Position numbers and translations under genes: made by a program. Under the pieces are notes generated by a model. It was given only the letters and a program-made list of their open reading frames with translations, was not told where the DNA came from and ran no database searches. From CAJQQK01 sp965224225 (GTDB lineage: Bacteria; Pseudomonadota; Alphaproteobacteria; Rhizobiales; Hyphomicrobiaceae), in the NCBI GenBank assembly GCA_965224225.1, contig CBDCZF010000031.1, positions 385,728 to 449,727 of the forward strand: DNA of 64,000 nt, written 5' to 3'. Shown one piece after another: positions 27,766-36,654 of the stretch. How positions within the stretch are numbered: position 1 is the stretch's first letter; every line of letters begins with the position of its first letter.

Positions 27766-27894
27766 CTGTCTAAAATTCAGCCACTACGAACCTTTGGTGA
27801 AATTTTGGGCAAAATAGCGTTGATGCACCACATCCGCAAGCATCTTGCAGGGCCTGTGCGGATCGGGCTAGCTGAGGGAATGAGTTGCAGATCA

Positions 27895-29100
27895 ATGAAA
27901 ACGGCGGCCATCATCGTTGCAGCCGGTCGTGGCCAACGTGCCGACACCGGCCTCGGCGCCAAGCAGTACACGGCGCTTGACGGGCGGACAATGCTCGCCT
28001 GGTCGCTTGCGAAGTTTATCGCGCATGACGAGGTCGGCGATGTCATTGTCGTCATCCATCCGGATGATCGACAGCGTTATGAGCAGGCCTCCTCCGGATT
28101 CAACAGCGACAAACTGCAGACACCCGTCGTCGGCGGAGGTACCCGGCAGGCATCGGTGCTGGCGGGATTGAGGACCGCCGAGGCACTCGGACCGGATGTT
28201 GTGCTCATTCACGATGCAGCCCGTCCCTTCGTGTCGTCAGAGGACATCTCGAACGTTCTCGGTGCATTGCGCGAGCATGACGGCGCTGTGCCGGGGCTGC
28301 CTGTGGTCGACACCGTGAAGAGCGCCTGCGACGTGCCGGCTGGCGGGCCGAAGCTGATCGACAGGACCGTCGATCGCAGCGGGCTCTGGCAGGCCCAGAC
28401 TCCCCAGGGCTTCCGGTTCGATAAGATCCTGGCAGCCCACGAACATGCAGCCCGGGACAACTCCCATGATTTCACCGACGATGCCTCGATCGCGGAATTC
28501 GCCGGTCTCGATGTCGTCCTGGTCGAAGGCAGCGCGTGCAATTTCAAGATCACGACGCCGGCGGATCTCGCGCGGGCCAAACGGGAGGTCGATCGAATGG
28601 CGCCGGAATACCGCACGGGCACCGGATTTGATGTGCATGCCTTTACTCGCGGCGATCACGTCTGGCTGTGCGGCGTCAAGGTGGCGCACGATGCGGCACT
28701 GGCCGGTCACTCGGATGCCGACGTGGCGATGCACGCACTTACCGATGCGATTTTCGGCGCGCTGGCGGACGGCGACATCGGTGCTCACTTCCCGCCGAGC
28801 GATCCGCAATGGCGGGGGGCGCGCTCGGAGATCTTCCTGGCCGCGGCTCGTGAACGCGTTGCAGCGCTGGGTGGGCAGATCGTCCATGTCGACGTGACCA
28901 TCATCTGCGAGGGACCCAAGATCGGCCCGCATCGCGCGGCCATGCGCGCGCGCCTCGGCGAGATCCTGCGCCTCCCGGTCGATCGCGTCTCGGTCAAGGC
29001 AACGACAACCGAGGGGCTTGGGTTTGCCGGACGTCGCGAGGGCATGGCAGCCCAGGCAAATGCTACGATCAGGCTGCAGGCCGGATCAGCCGAGGCATAG
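27895..29100 (+). CDS. ispDF: Bifunctional IspD/IspF enzyme of the MEP isoprenoid pathway
   Basis: A natural fusion of two MEP-pathway enzymes, 401 residues. Residues 1 to ~235 are IspD (2-C-methyl-D-erythritol 4-phosphate cytidylyltransferase), with the CTP-binding AAGRGQRADTGLGAKQY and IHDAARPFV. From about residue 240, IspF (2,4-cyclodiphosphate synthase) begins with GTGFDVHAF, followed by GHSDADVAMHALTDAIFGAL and GDIGAHFPPSD, which supply the zinc ligands. IspE, the step between them, is not here. The start at 27895 gives MKTAAIIVAAG. The open frame extends much further upstream but is not family-like there. Such fusions are typical of alphaproteobacteria. Confidence 0.96.
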   Translation: MKTAAIIVAAGRGQRADTGLGAKQYTALDGRTMLAWSLAKFIAHDEVGDVIVVIHPDDRQRYEQASSGFNSDKLQTPVVGGGTRQASVLAGLRTAEALGPDVVLIHDAARPFVSSEDISNVLGALREHDGAVPGLPVVDTVKSACDVPAGGPKLIDRTVDRSGLWQAQTPQGFRFDKILAAHEHAARDNSHDFTDDASIAEFAGLDVVLVEGSACNFKITTPADLARAKREVDRMAPEYRTGTGFDVHAFTRGDHVWLCGVKVAHDAALAGHSDADVAMHALTDAIFGALADGDIGAHFPPSDPQWRGARSEIFLAAARERVAALGGQIVHVDVTIICEGPKIGPHRAAMRARLGEILRLPVDRVSVKATTTEGLGFAGRREGMAAQANATIRLQAGSAEA

Positions 29101-29118
29101 TCGCAGAATGCCCTCGCC

Positions 29119-30102
29119 TCAGTCTTCGCGCAGCGCGCGCCGGAACTGATCGAAAACCGGGCTCAGCAGATAGTCGATCATCGTGCGGCTTTCCGTCTGT
29201 ATGAAGACCTCGGCCGGCATGCCGGGTACCAGGCGGCGCTCGCCGAGCCGCGCGAGTTCGCCGTCGTTGAAGGCAATGTGCACCAGATAATGGTTGTGGA
29301 TTTGGCCTTTGTCGTCGGCTAGGTCGGCTGACACATTGATGACGCGGCCTGCTAGTTCAGGCGTCGTGCGTTGATTGAAGCTCGAGAGCCGGATCGCGAC
29401 GGCATGCCCGAGCGCCACCTGATCGATATCACCGGGCTGGACCGCTCCTTCGATGATCAGTTCGCCGTCGGTTGGCACGATCTTCAGGATTTCCTGGCCG
29501 GGTGCGATCACGCCGCCAATGGTGTGGACCTGCAGGGCATGCACGCGGCCGCTGATCGGGGCCAATACGTCAAGCCGTTTTCGACTGGCCTCGGCGCGTG
29601 CGAGTTCTGCCTTGATGCGGCCCGCCTCGCCCTCGAGTTGGGCGTATTCGCGCCGCGTCCGAGCGATCCGGCTGCGCGGTACGAGGCGTCGCTCAGCCAA
29701 TGCCTCGAGATCTTGAAGTTCGTCTTTCAGTAGTTTGAGTTGCGCGCGCTTGGCGGCTGCTTCCGCGCCAAGGCCCCGTGCCGTTTCATCGGCCTGCCGG
29801 GCATCGAGGCGGAGCAGCAATTGGCCCTGGGCAACACGCTCGCCATCCCTGACCGCGAGCTCGGCGATCATGCCGCCTTCTAGGTGCTGTACCGATTTCG
29901 AGTTGGCCTTCACTGCGATCTTGCCGCCGGCAACGACGGCACCGGACAGTTGCACCATCCCGAGCCAGCCGCCGAGCCCAACGATGAGCAGAACGACGGC
30001 GACCAGCGCATGCCTCAGATAGACATCGATCCGGACATCCTCGCGGGCGACTTCGGCAAGCGCGTTGCCGGCGGCCGGCGCCCTGTCACCCCTCTGCAGC
30101 AT
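29119..30102 (-). CDS. Type I secretion membrane-fusion (HlyD-family) protein
   Basis: Periplasmic adaptor of a type I secretion system, 327 residues, of the HlyD/PrtE type. One membrane helix lies at about residues 30-55 (ALVAVVLLIVGLGGWLGMV). The biotinyl-lipoyl motif GKIAVKANSKSVQHLEGGMI follows, then a rather short coiled-coil hairpin (about 110-180) and the conserved beta-barrel region APISGRVHALQVHTIGGVI. The C-terminus holds VRPGMPAEVFIQT-like sequence (VPGMPAEVFIQTESRTM). The ATG at 30102 overlaps the exporter's stop by 17 bases after a GGAGAG site, so the two are translationally coupled. No TolC-type outer-membrane gene is nearby. Confidence 0.92.
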   Translation of the reverse strand: MLQRGDRAPAAGNALAEVAREDVRIDVYLRHALVAVVLLIVGLGGWLGMVQLSGAVVAGGKIAVKANSKSVQHLEGGMIAELAVRDGERVAQGQLLLRLDARQADETARGLGAEAAAKRAQLKLLKDELQDLEALAERRLVPRSRIARTRREYAQLEGEAGRIKAELARAEASRKRLDVLAPISGRVHALQVHTIGGVIAPGQEILKIVPTDGELIIEGAVQPGDIDQVALGHAVAIRLSSFNQRTTPELAGRVINVSADLADDKGQIHNHYLVHIAFNDGELARLGERRLVPGMPAEVFIQTESRTMIDYLLSPVFDQFRRALRED

Positions 30103-32794
30103 GAGCTCTCTCCTGCCGTTCCCGTACGGCGTGGACGGCGCCACGCAACACGTCTGCCTTGGGGCCAAACGCTGCCTGGCGGCCTTCGTTGATCACGAGG
30201 ATGTGGTTGACCTGCTCGAGCGCCTTGCGCCGATGCGCCATCACGACGATCGTTCGCCCGGCCCGGCGCATCGTCTTGATCGCGTCGGCAAGGGCTGCTT
30301 CGCCCTCGCCGTCGAGATTGGAATTCGGCTCATCGAGCACGATCAGGGCGGGCTCGCCGAACAATGCCCGGGCAAGGGCAATGCGCTGGCGCTGGCCGCC
30401 CGAGAGCACCGCGCCGCCTTCTCCGACGCGCGTATTGTAACCGTCGGGCAGGGACAGGATCATCTCGTGGACGTTGGCCGACCGGGCAGCGGCAATGATG
30501 GCGGCCGGGTCGGCCCGCTCATCGAACCGTGAGATGTTATCGGCCACCGAGCCATCGAACAGTTCTGCTTCCTGCGGCAGATAGCCGATGTGCTGGCCGA
30601 GTTGTTCCGGCGGCCAGTGTTCGAGCGGTGCACCATCGAGGCGCACGTGGCCGCGCAAGGTCGGCCAGACACCGACCAGGACGCGGGCGAGCGTCGACTT
30701 GCCCGAACCGCTTGCGCCGATGACGCCGAGAGCGTCGCCCGGAGCAAGCTTGAAGTCGAGCCCTTTCAGGGTCGACTCACGAGTGCCGACCGGGCCGGCG
30801 AAGACGTTGTCGACGTGAATGTGGCCCTCGGGCGCCGGCAGGGATAGGCGCTCTTTGGCATCGTGCACGTTCTCAAAGGCATTGGATAGCCGGCCAAGCC
30901 CTTGACGCGCTGCAATCAGGCTTCGCCAGTGGGATATCGCCAGATCGATCGGTGCCATCGCCCGTGACATGATGATCGAGGCGGCGATCATGACCCCCGG
31001 CGTGATTGCCCCTGCAATCACCAGATAGGCTCCCATCGCAAGCATTGCCGATTGCAGCACGAGGCGCGACGTCTTGCTCGTTACCGACAGCGCGCCAGCG
31101 ATATCGGCTGCCTTGGTCTGGACGAGCAGGTCGGAGCTGTGAACGCCCAGCCATCTTTGCGCGTAGCGCGGCTGCATGCCCAGGGCCTGAAGAGTTTCGC
31201 TGTTGCGCTGGCCAGCTGCGAAGATGCGTTCGGCCTCGGCCGCGTGCTCGGCCGCTTCCGTCACCGGTTTGCGCGACAGCAATTCGTTGAGCAGTGAGAG
31301 GACGACCAGGACGCCGGCACCGGCAAGTGCGACCAGGCCGAGGGCCCAGTGAAACATAACGACCACGGCGAAATAGAACGGCGCCCATGGCAAATCGAAC
31401 AGCGCCGTCATGCCCGCGCCTGAGACGAACTGGCGAACGTTTTGCAGATCCCTATGCAGTTGCTGGCGTTCGGCCTGCTCGCCCGGACCTGCAACCGTGA
31501 TGACTTGCGAGAATACCTGTGCTGAGAGCAGGCGATCGATGCGCAATCCAATTCTGACCAGCAGGCGCGAACGGATCCAGTCCAGCACACCCATGAAGGC
31601 GAAGAGCGCGACACACAGGACGAACAGGGCCGTGAGCGTCGGCAGGCTTTTGCTGGTCAGCACGCGATCGTAGACCTGCAGCATGAACAGCGGGCCGGTG
31701 AGCATCAGCATATTGGAAAAAAAGCTGACACCTGCAGCACCCCATAGCGCACGGCGGCAAGAGCGCTGCACGTCCGCGACGGAACTCACATCCGGCGTAG
31801 CGGCGGATTGAGTCGGCGGCGGATCCGGGATCCGGCGGCTGACGGCGCGAGCAAGGCGAGACTTGATCCCGTCTGCCAGAGCGCGCACGTACCCGCGGAC
31901 ATCGAACGGAACCTGGTCAAAACCTTCCTGGTCGGCGGCGGGCCCTTCAAATCGCGCGCGATCGAAACCGTGCTGCACGAGCCTGTCGTGGGGATGATGT
32001 CTTGGGTTGTCGTTCGATCGAGCGTGCTGCATCAAGGATGCCAGCTGATTCGTAAGTTGCTGGGGTCGTCCAGGATCAAAAGTGCCGGGTACCTCGCGAG
32101 TGACTGAGCCGGGCGAGCCCCGCCGCACGGGTTGCGTCGTCGGCATGCTTTGCAGCACGGGTTCAGGCGCCGCACTTGGCCGCTGCCGACCGGCCCGGTT
32201 GCCGCCGGCACGGATGCGCGCCCGGATACTCAGCCCCAATGCAGCGCCCATAATGAGGAGCCAGGCCGCCGCGGCGGCCTTGAACATCGTCAGGGCTGCA
32301 ACCTCGCGCAGCGGCACGAGGAACGTCGTTGCGGCAAGCGACGTCCAGCCGACGACCAACGCCGGGACCAGAGCTGCCGTCATGACGAGTTCCGGCCAGG
32401 AAAGGTGTGCGGTCAGCGGCCGGCGCCGGCGGTAGGTGAGTGCGAGCAGGTACTTGGAATGGAGAGCAACTGCGATGCTCAGGATGACCGTCGCCCCGAC
32501 CTTGAAGGCCATGTCGTCGGGTAAACCCGCCGAGCCGAACGCAGCGATCGCAATCGCAGCCCCGGTTACCCAGACGATGGCGAGGGCGACAATTTCAGAA
32601 ACACGCAACGCAACGCTAGTTGATCGTCTCGCGCGCGGCCCGGCCGATAGCAATAGGCGCAGGACAATCGAGCCGCCAACGCAAGATGCGACCAGCCCGA
32701 GCATCATGCCGACGCCGTGCATGGCTTCCATAAGCGCTAGCCATCCGATCCGGTCAACGGCGCCAGCAATCAGATCGATCATGGGTGTGTTCAT
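30086..32794 (-). CDS. Type I secretion ABC transporter with extra N-terminal membrane domain
   Basis: A 902-residue exporter with three parts. Residues 1-190 hold about five membrane helices that I do not recognise. Residues 195-335 are a hydrophilic, Arg/Pro/Gln-rich linker. From about 345 onward it is a PrtD-like T1SS ABC protein with a six-helix domain and an ATPase. The ATPase has Walker A GASGSGKST (693-701), signature LSGGQRQRIA (798 on), Walker B LIVLDEPN and H-loop His 854. Usual PrtD proteins are about 580 residues and begin where residue ~325 does here. It lies between the HlyD-like gene, whose start it overlaps, and the lyase-like gene, and probably exports that product. Confidence 0.9.
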   Translation of the reverse strand: MNTPMIDLIAGAVDRIGWLALMEAMHGVGMMLGLVASCVGGSIVLRLLLSAGPRARRSTSVALRVSEIVALAIVWVTGAAIAIAAFGSAGLPDDMAFKVGATVILSIAVALHSKYLLALTYRRRRPLTAHLSWPELVMTAALVPALVVGWTSLAATTFLVPLREVAALTMFKAAAAAWLLIMGAALGLSIRARIRAGGNRAGRQRPSAAPEPVLQSMPTTQPVRRGSPGSVTREVPGTFDPGRPQQLTNQLASLMQHARSNDNPRHHPHDRLVQHGFDRARFEGPAADQEGFDQVPFDVRGYVRALADGIKSRLARAVSRRIPDPPPTQSAATPDVSSVADVQRSCRRALWGAAGVSFFSNMLMLTGPLFMLQVYDRVLTSKSLPTLTALFVLCVALFAFMGVLDWIRSRLLVRIGLRIDRLLSAQVFSQVITVAGPGEQAERQQLHRDLQNVRQFVSGAGMTALFDLPWAPFYFAVVVMFHWALGLVALAGAGVLVVLSLLNELLSRKPVTEAAEHAAEAERIFAAGQRNSETLQALGMQPRYAQRWLGVHSSDLLVQTKAADIAGALSVTSKTSRLVLQSAMLAMGAYLVIAGAITPGVMIAASIIMSRAMAPIDLAISHWRSLIAARQGLGRLSNAFENVHDAKERLSLPAPEGHIHVDNVFAGPVGTRESTLKGLDFKLAPGDALGVIGASGSGKSTLARVLVGVWPTLRGHVRLDGAPLEHWPPEQLGQHIGYLPQEAELFDGSVADNISRFDERADPAAIIAAARSANVHEMILSLPDGYNTRVGEGGAVLSGGQRQRIALARALFGEPALIVLDEPNSNLDGEGEAALADAIKTMRRAGRTIVVMAHRRKALEQVNHILVINEGRQAAFGPKADVLRGAVHAVRERQERAHAAEG

Positions 32795-32951
32795 CGTGGC
32801 ATCACAGCAGTACGGAAACGTCCAGCGGCTATGTCATGGGACTGCGCCGAGATAGCCATCTTCACCAGACTATCTCTGCGTTCCCGACCGCCGCCGCAGT
32901 GAGCGAGCAAGCCGATGCCAAACAGGGGCAGCGGCGGTCTGGGAGGGCGTC

Positions 32952-34469
32952 CTAAATGGAGCTGGAATCGTTGTCGCCGCCGAAGTCGAAACCAAAATCG
33001 ACAAACGGCGGAGGCACGACAGGGGCCGCCTGTTTGATGGGGCCCTGGGCGTTGTCGAAAATGCCATCTTCCGTCAGTTCGGCAAGCTGGTCGTTGACGG
33101 CCGTCATCGAGGGTCTGCCGATCGTGATGCCTTCGAGAACGTCCGGCAGCCAGGAGCCCACATCACGAAGCTCATCGCACGGCATGTCTCCTGAAAAGAG
33201 ATCTTCGAGACGACCGCTCAGGAGCGATCTGTCCTCGAGCGAGAACCATTCGTCGAGGCCGCCGAGAGCCGAGAAGTCGGCGTTGGCACTGCCTGCTTCA
33301 TCGGCATCGCAATCACAGTCGCCCGGTTGATCAGGCGTTGCGCCGGCGTCGGCCGGCATTTCTTCGATCGGCACGGCGCCGATCGGTGTCGCAATTGGCG
33401 CCTCGGCGGCCGGCGGGTTGGCATCGGGCAGGCCTTCGCGCGGACCGGTGAACACATCGTCCGGCAGCGACCCGCCGTCGACCAATTGTTCGGCGCCCGG
33501 AGCGTTCGATGGATCATCTGGCGGCGCGCCGCCGGGCAGATTATCTGATGGCATGTCCGGATCGTTGCCGGCCGGCGGTTCATCCACGACCGGCGGCGGA
33601 TCATCTCCCACAGGCGGATTCTCACCAAACGGGTGATCGACATCGAAGCGCATGACAGTGCCATCCTCGAGTGTCACCCGGAAGTCGTCATAATAAATGA
33701 ACTCGTCTTTCGCGGCCTGCCAGTCCGACGTGTTCGAGCCGCCGAAGAAAGTCGAGAAATAGAGAGTATCGATCCCGAGATCGGCGCGCGAACGCAATTC
33801 CAAATCGGTGAGTTCAAGCGCCAGCTGGCCATCGAGCCAGACCCTCAAGACGCCATCATCCTGGCCCGGCGTGTTCATAATGACTTCTTGCTTGATCGTA
33901 TACCAGCGCCCGTCTTCAAGCACGATTGCGTCGTCGTGATTTCTTGGGCTCTGCTCGGCGCGTGTCCGACTGGGATCAGCATACGACAGGCGCATGTGAT
34001 CGCCCGTGCCGGTGTTGTCCATGTCGTACATGTAGGCCGAAATATGCGTATCAGACGACGATGACGACCGCTCGATCCAGTTGAAACGGGTCGTAAAGCC
34101 AAGGCCATCCGATGATACGGCGCCGCCTGTTGGCAGCGTTCCACCGCCTAGGCCCGGCAGTTTGCCGCCGCGCTGAAAGTCGAAGCCGTCGCCCTGGTCG
34201 ACGAACATGAAACGGTACTCAAGCGTCGCACTGTCATGCACCCCGCCGAGGTCGCTCTGCCACTGGACGTGGCCGCGCGTGCCTTCTTCGAATTCGACGC
34301 TAAGGACCTTGTTTTCCGGGTCTTCTGGGTCGGTGATGATCTTTGTTCGCCCGCTATTCAGGCCGCTTGTCCAGGTGTCCCTGGCGTTGAAGTAGCGTGT
34401 TGCGTCGTCCCTGTCGAAGACTTGTTCCTGCTGCACGTCGATTTGCTGGTTGGTTGTTTCGTCAGCCAT
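32952..34469 (-). CDS. Polysaccharide-lyase-like protein, likely type I secreted substrate
   Basis: A 505-residue acidic protein without a signal peptide. Residues ~30-268 resemble the beta-jelly-roll domain of PL14-type polysaccharide lyases: GGKLPGLGGG (101-110), FNWIER, RWYTIKQEVIMNT, VWLDGQ and YFSTFFGGSNTSDW, ending YYDDFRV. Residues ~270-395 are a Pro/Asp/Gly-rich linker that includes DCDCDADEA. The last 110 residues are acidic and end FVDFGFDFGGDNDSSSI, like a C-terminal type I secretion signal; no RTX nonapeptides are seen. The ATG at 34469 follows AGGAGAG. It lies 157 bases upstream of the ABC exporter on the same strand. The lyase fold assignment is by motif likeness, and catalytic activity is unproven. 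Confidence 0.65.
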   Translation of the reverse strand: MADETTNQQIDVQQEQVFDRDDATRYFNARDTWTSGLNSGRTKIITDPEDPENKVLSVEFEEGTRGHVQWQSDLGGVHDSATLEYRFMFVDQGDGFDFQRGGKLPGLGGGTLPTGGAVSSDGLGFTTRFNWIERSSSSSDTHISAYMYDMDNTGTGDHMRLSYADPSRTRAEQSPRNHDDAIVLEDGRWYTIKQEVIMNTPGQDDGVLRVWLDGQLALELTDLELRSRADLGIDTLYFSTFFGGSNTSDWQAAKDEFIYYDDFRVTLEDGTVMRFDVDHPFGENPPVGDDPPPVVDEPPAGNDPDMPSDNLPGGAPPDDPSNAPGAEQLVDGGSLPDDVFTGPREGLPDANPPAAEAPIATPIGAVPIEEMPADAGATPDQPGDCDCDADEAGSANADFSALGGLDEWFSLEDRSLLSGRLEDLFSGDMPCDELRDVGSWLPDVLEGITIGRPSMTAVNDQLAELTEDGIFDNAQGPIKQAAPVVPPPFVDFGFDFGGDNDSSSI

Positions 34470-34946
34470 GACTCTGTCTCTCTCCTGAAGAGTTTGTTTG
34501 TGATCCCCGCGGATTCGTTGGCACACACGCAACCCTTGCCCGGCAGCGTGCGCCGCGCGCCTTGTAATGCTTCAGCGCTGTCGATTGCGTTGCCCCTACG
34601 CCGACGATCGCCGGTTTTCTCCGCAGGGCGGACCCCGGCTCACGCCGGTCGGACACGCCCCCAACATCCAAGCGTGGATCCATGCCTGGATTGGACGCGA
34701 CCAGGTCCGAGCCGCCAAGATGGTCGGATGCTGAAGGTCGAATTCGTAAGGTGATATTTTCTGAGGTGGCATTTTTGTACTGAGATACATCCGGTTTTGA
34801 TCCCGGATGATCTTTTTGCTGCTACACCTCACCCCAATTCCCGACGCCACTTGTGAGCTGCGAATAAGGACAAAATTTGTCAGCTGAATTCAGTGCTATT
34901 AAAACGGCCCGAATAAATTTCAGGATGTTATTGCGTGCCAAGCCAC
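34470..34946. other. Intergenic stretch without recognised gene
   Basis: About 480 bases between the lyase-like gene and the aminotransferase gene. It should hold the promoter of the secretion cassette (minus strand). Short open frames here have no family likeness or good start sites. The part at 34745-34935 is more AT-rich than its surroundings. I see no tRNA, repeat copy or clear terminator. Confidence 0.5.
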
Positions 34947-36329
34947 TCAGGCTGCTTCGATTTCGGCCTCTGCCTTCAATAATCTGATCGCCCGGCGCAA
35001 GCCGTTTACGGTTGCTTCGAGGTCGTTGTCGGTGTGGGCCGCCGATACCGTGCCGCCCGGCTTGCCCGTGATGTCGACGCCGTTGACCAGAAGGGCCAGC
35101 CGCAGCTTTTCGCCAACGACGCTCTTCTCTGACAGTTCCGCGTGGCCGGCCTGGCCTGCATCGAATGTCAGAGGATCGATGTCTCGATTGCTCGGGTTGA
35201 GGAAGAAATAGAAACCGGAAAAATCGCCGTAGCACGACCACGCCACGCCTTCCTCGGCGAACGCCTGATTGCACATGTCACGCAGCTTGGCTGCTTGGGC
35301 ATTCGCGGTCGTGCAGGCATCTTCCCGATCGATGATTTGCAGCGCCGTTAGGCCGGCTGCTGCCGACAGCGGATTGGCGTTGTAGGTCCCTTGATGGGCG
35401 ATCTTCTCGAAGCCCTTCTCGGCTGCCTTCTCGAAGTCGAGCAGTTCGAGGATATCGGCGCGCCCGCAAACGGCGCCGCCCGGCAAGCCGCCGGCGAGAA
35501 TCTTTGCAAGGCTCGTCAGATCAGGCTTGATGCCGAACTGCGCTTGTGCGCCACCGCGCGAAACCCGAAATCCGGTCACGACTTCATCGAAGATCAGGAT
35601 GATCCCGCGCTGCAGCGTTAGTTCACGAAGTTCGGCCACCAGAGCCGGCCCGATCGGCAACTGGCCGAACGTGGCACCCGTCGGCTCGAGAATGACGGCC
35701 GCAATATCGTCGTCGCCCTCCAGGATGCTGCGCGTCTTGGCGATGTCATCGATCGGTGCGAGTACGGTGTTGGCGGCAATATCGGCCAACACGCCCGGCG
35801 TCGGAGTGCCGTCGAAATGATTGGCGACACCGAAGGCAACGTGATCCTGCCAACCGTGGAAGTGGCGGTGAAAGCGTAGGATCTTGCGCTTGCCGGTAAA
35901 CGCCCGGGCAAGGCGCAGCGCCATCAGATTGGCCTCGGTGCCCGACGAGGTGAAGCGGATGCGCTCCGCCGAGGGCACCATGGCCTGGACCTGCTTGGCC
36001 CACCTGACCTCAAGTTCATGAGAGGCGCCGAAATGCGTGCCGCGCGCGACCTGGCGCTGCACGGCCTCGACGACTTCCGGGCGGCCATGGCCGAGCAGCA
36101 GGGCGCCGTGCCCGCCGTAGTAGTCGACGTACTCGTTGCCATCGACATCCCATTTGCGCGCGCCGGCTGCACGATCGATGTAAACCGCATAAGGCGACAT
36201 GTGGCGCGAGTCATGCGTAATGCCGCTCGGAAAGAGCTGCCCCGCCTCGCGTGCCAGCGCGTCGGATTTCCGTGTGCGCTCGCGATAGGCAGCAGCAATC
36301 CGCGAGTTGGTCAATCCGTCTTGGGACAT
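34947..36329 (-). CDS. Class III aminotransferase (glutamate-1-semialdehyde aminomutase-like)
   Basis: A 460-residue fold-type I PLP enzyme close to glutamate-1-semialdehyde 2,1-aminomutases. Seen are the substrate region LFPSGITHDSR, GHGALLLGHGRPEVVEAV, the PLP-phosphate motif FTSSGTEANLMALRLAR, ILIFDEVVTGFR, and LTSLAKILAGGLPGGAVCGR with the probable Schiff-base lysine. Since hemA (5-aminolevulinate synthase) is encoded 3 kb away, this enzyme is unlikely to serve heme synthesis and probably acts on another amino acid or amine. The start MSQDGLTNSRIAAAYRERT at 36329 is chosen over 36368. It lies downstream of a 2-hydroxyacid dehydrogenase and an MFS gene on the same strand, separated by a repeat. 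Confidence 0.85.
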   Translation of the reverse strand: MSQDGLTNSRIAAAYRERTRKSDALAREAGQLFPSGITHDSRHMSPYAVYIDRAAGARKWDVDGNEYVDYYGGHGALLLGHGRPEVVEAVQRQVARGTHFGASHELEVRWAKQVQAMVPSAERIRFTSSGTEANLMALRLARAFTGKRKILRFHRHFHGWQDHVAFGVANHFDGTPTPGVLADIAANTVLAPIDDIAKTRSILEGDDDIAAVILEPTGATFGQLPIGPALVAELRELTLQRGIILIFDEVVTGFRVSRGGAQAQFGIKPDLTSLAKILAGGLPGGAVCGRADILELLDFEKAAEKGFEKIAHQGTYNANPLSAAAGLTALQIIDREDACTTANAQAAKLRDMCNQAFAEEGVAWSCYGDFSGFYFFLNPSNRDIDPLTFDAGQAGHAELSEKSVVGEKLRLALLVNGVDITGKPGGTVSAAHTDNDLEATVNGLRRAIRLLKAEAEIEAA

Positions 36330-36440
36330 AGCTCGATCTCCTGGGCGAGTTTCGCAACAGCGTGGCACGCCTCTGCATCATCACGATGATCGGCTAGCCA
36401 TAGACCACTGGCAAAGGTTTTCTGGCTTTCTCATACACCA

Positions 36441-36632
36441 GAGCACACTGGACGGCCGTATGCCCCTCACCCTAACCCTCTCCCCGTACGCGCCGAGGTG
36501 GCGCTACGGGGAGAGGGAATCCGGCCGTGCCATGTGGCATCTTCGTCGACCAAACGACGAGCTGAATTCCCTCTCCCCGTACTTCACGGGGAGAGGGTTA
36601 GGGTGAGGGGCATACGGCCGTCCAGTGTGCTC
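36441..36632. repeat. Palindromic repeat with about 45-bp terminal inverted arms
   Basis: The arm GAGCACACTGGACGGCCGTA, continuing TGCCCCTCACCCTAACCCTC and into TCCCC, is found inverted at the other end (about 36587-36632). Each arm also contains its own hairpin (CCCTCTCCCCGTA...TACGGGGAGAGGG). The inner part is related to the element at 57505-57645. This 'CCCTCACCCTAACCCTCTCCCCG' type is a common dispersed repeat in proteobacteria. It fills most of the gap between the dehydrogenase and aminotransferase genes. Confidence 0.85.
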
Positions 36633-36654
36633 ATGCGCATCGAAGCAATGGGTC

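Noticed and set aside
34947..36329. Aminotransferase gene as hemL
   Set aside because: hemA encoding 5-aminolevulinate synthase is present close by, so a glutamate-based heme route is not expected. No symbol was assigned.
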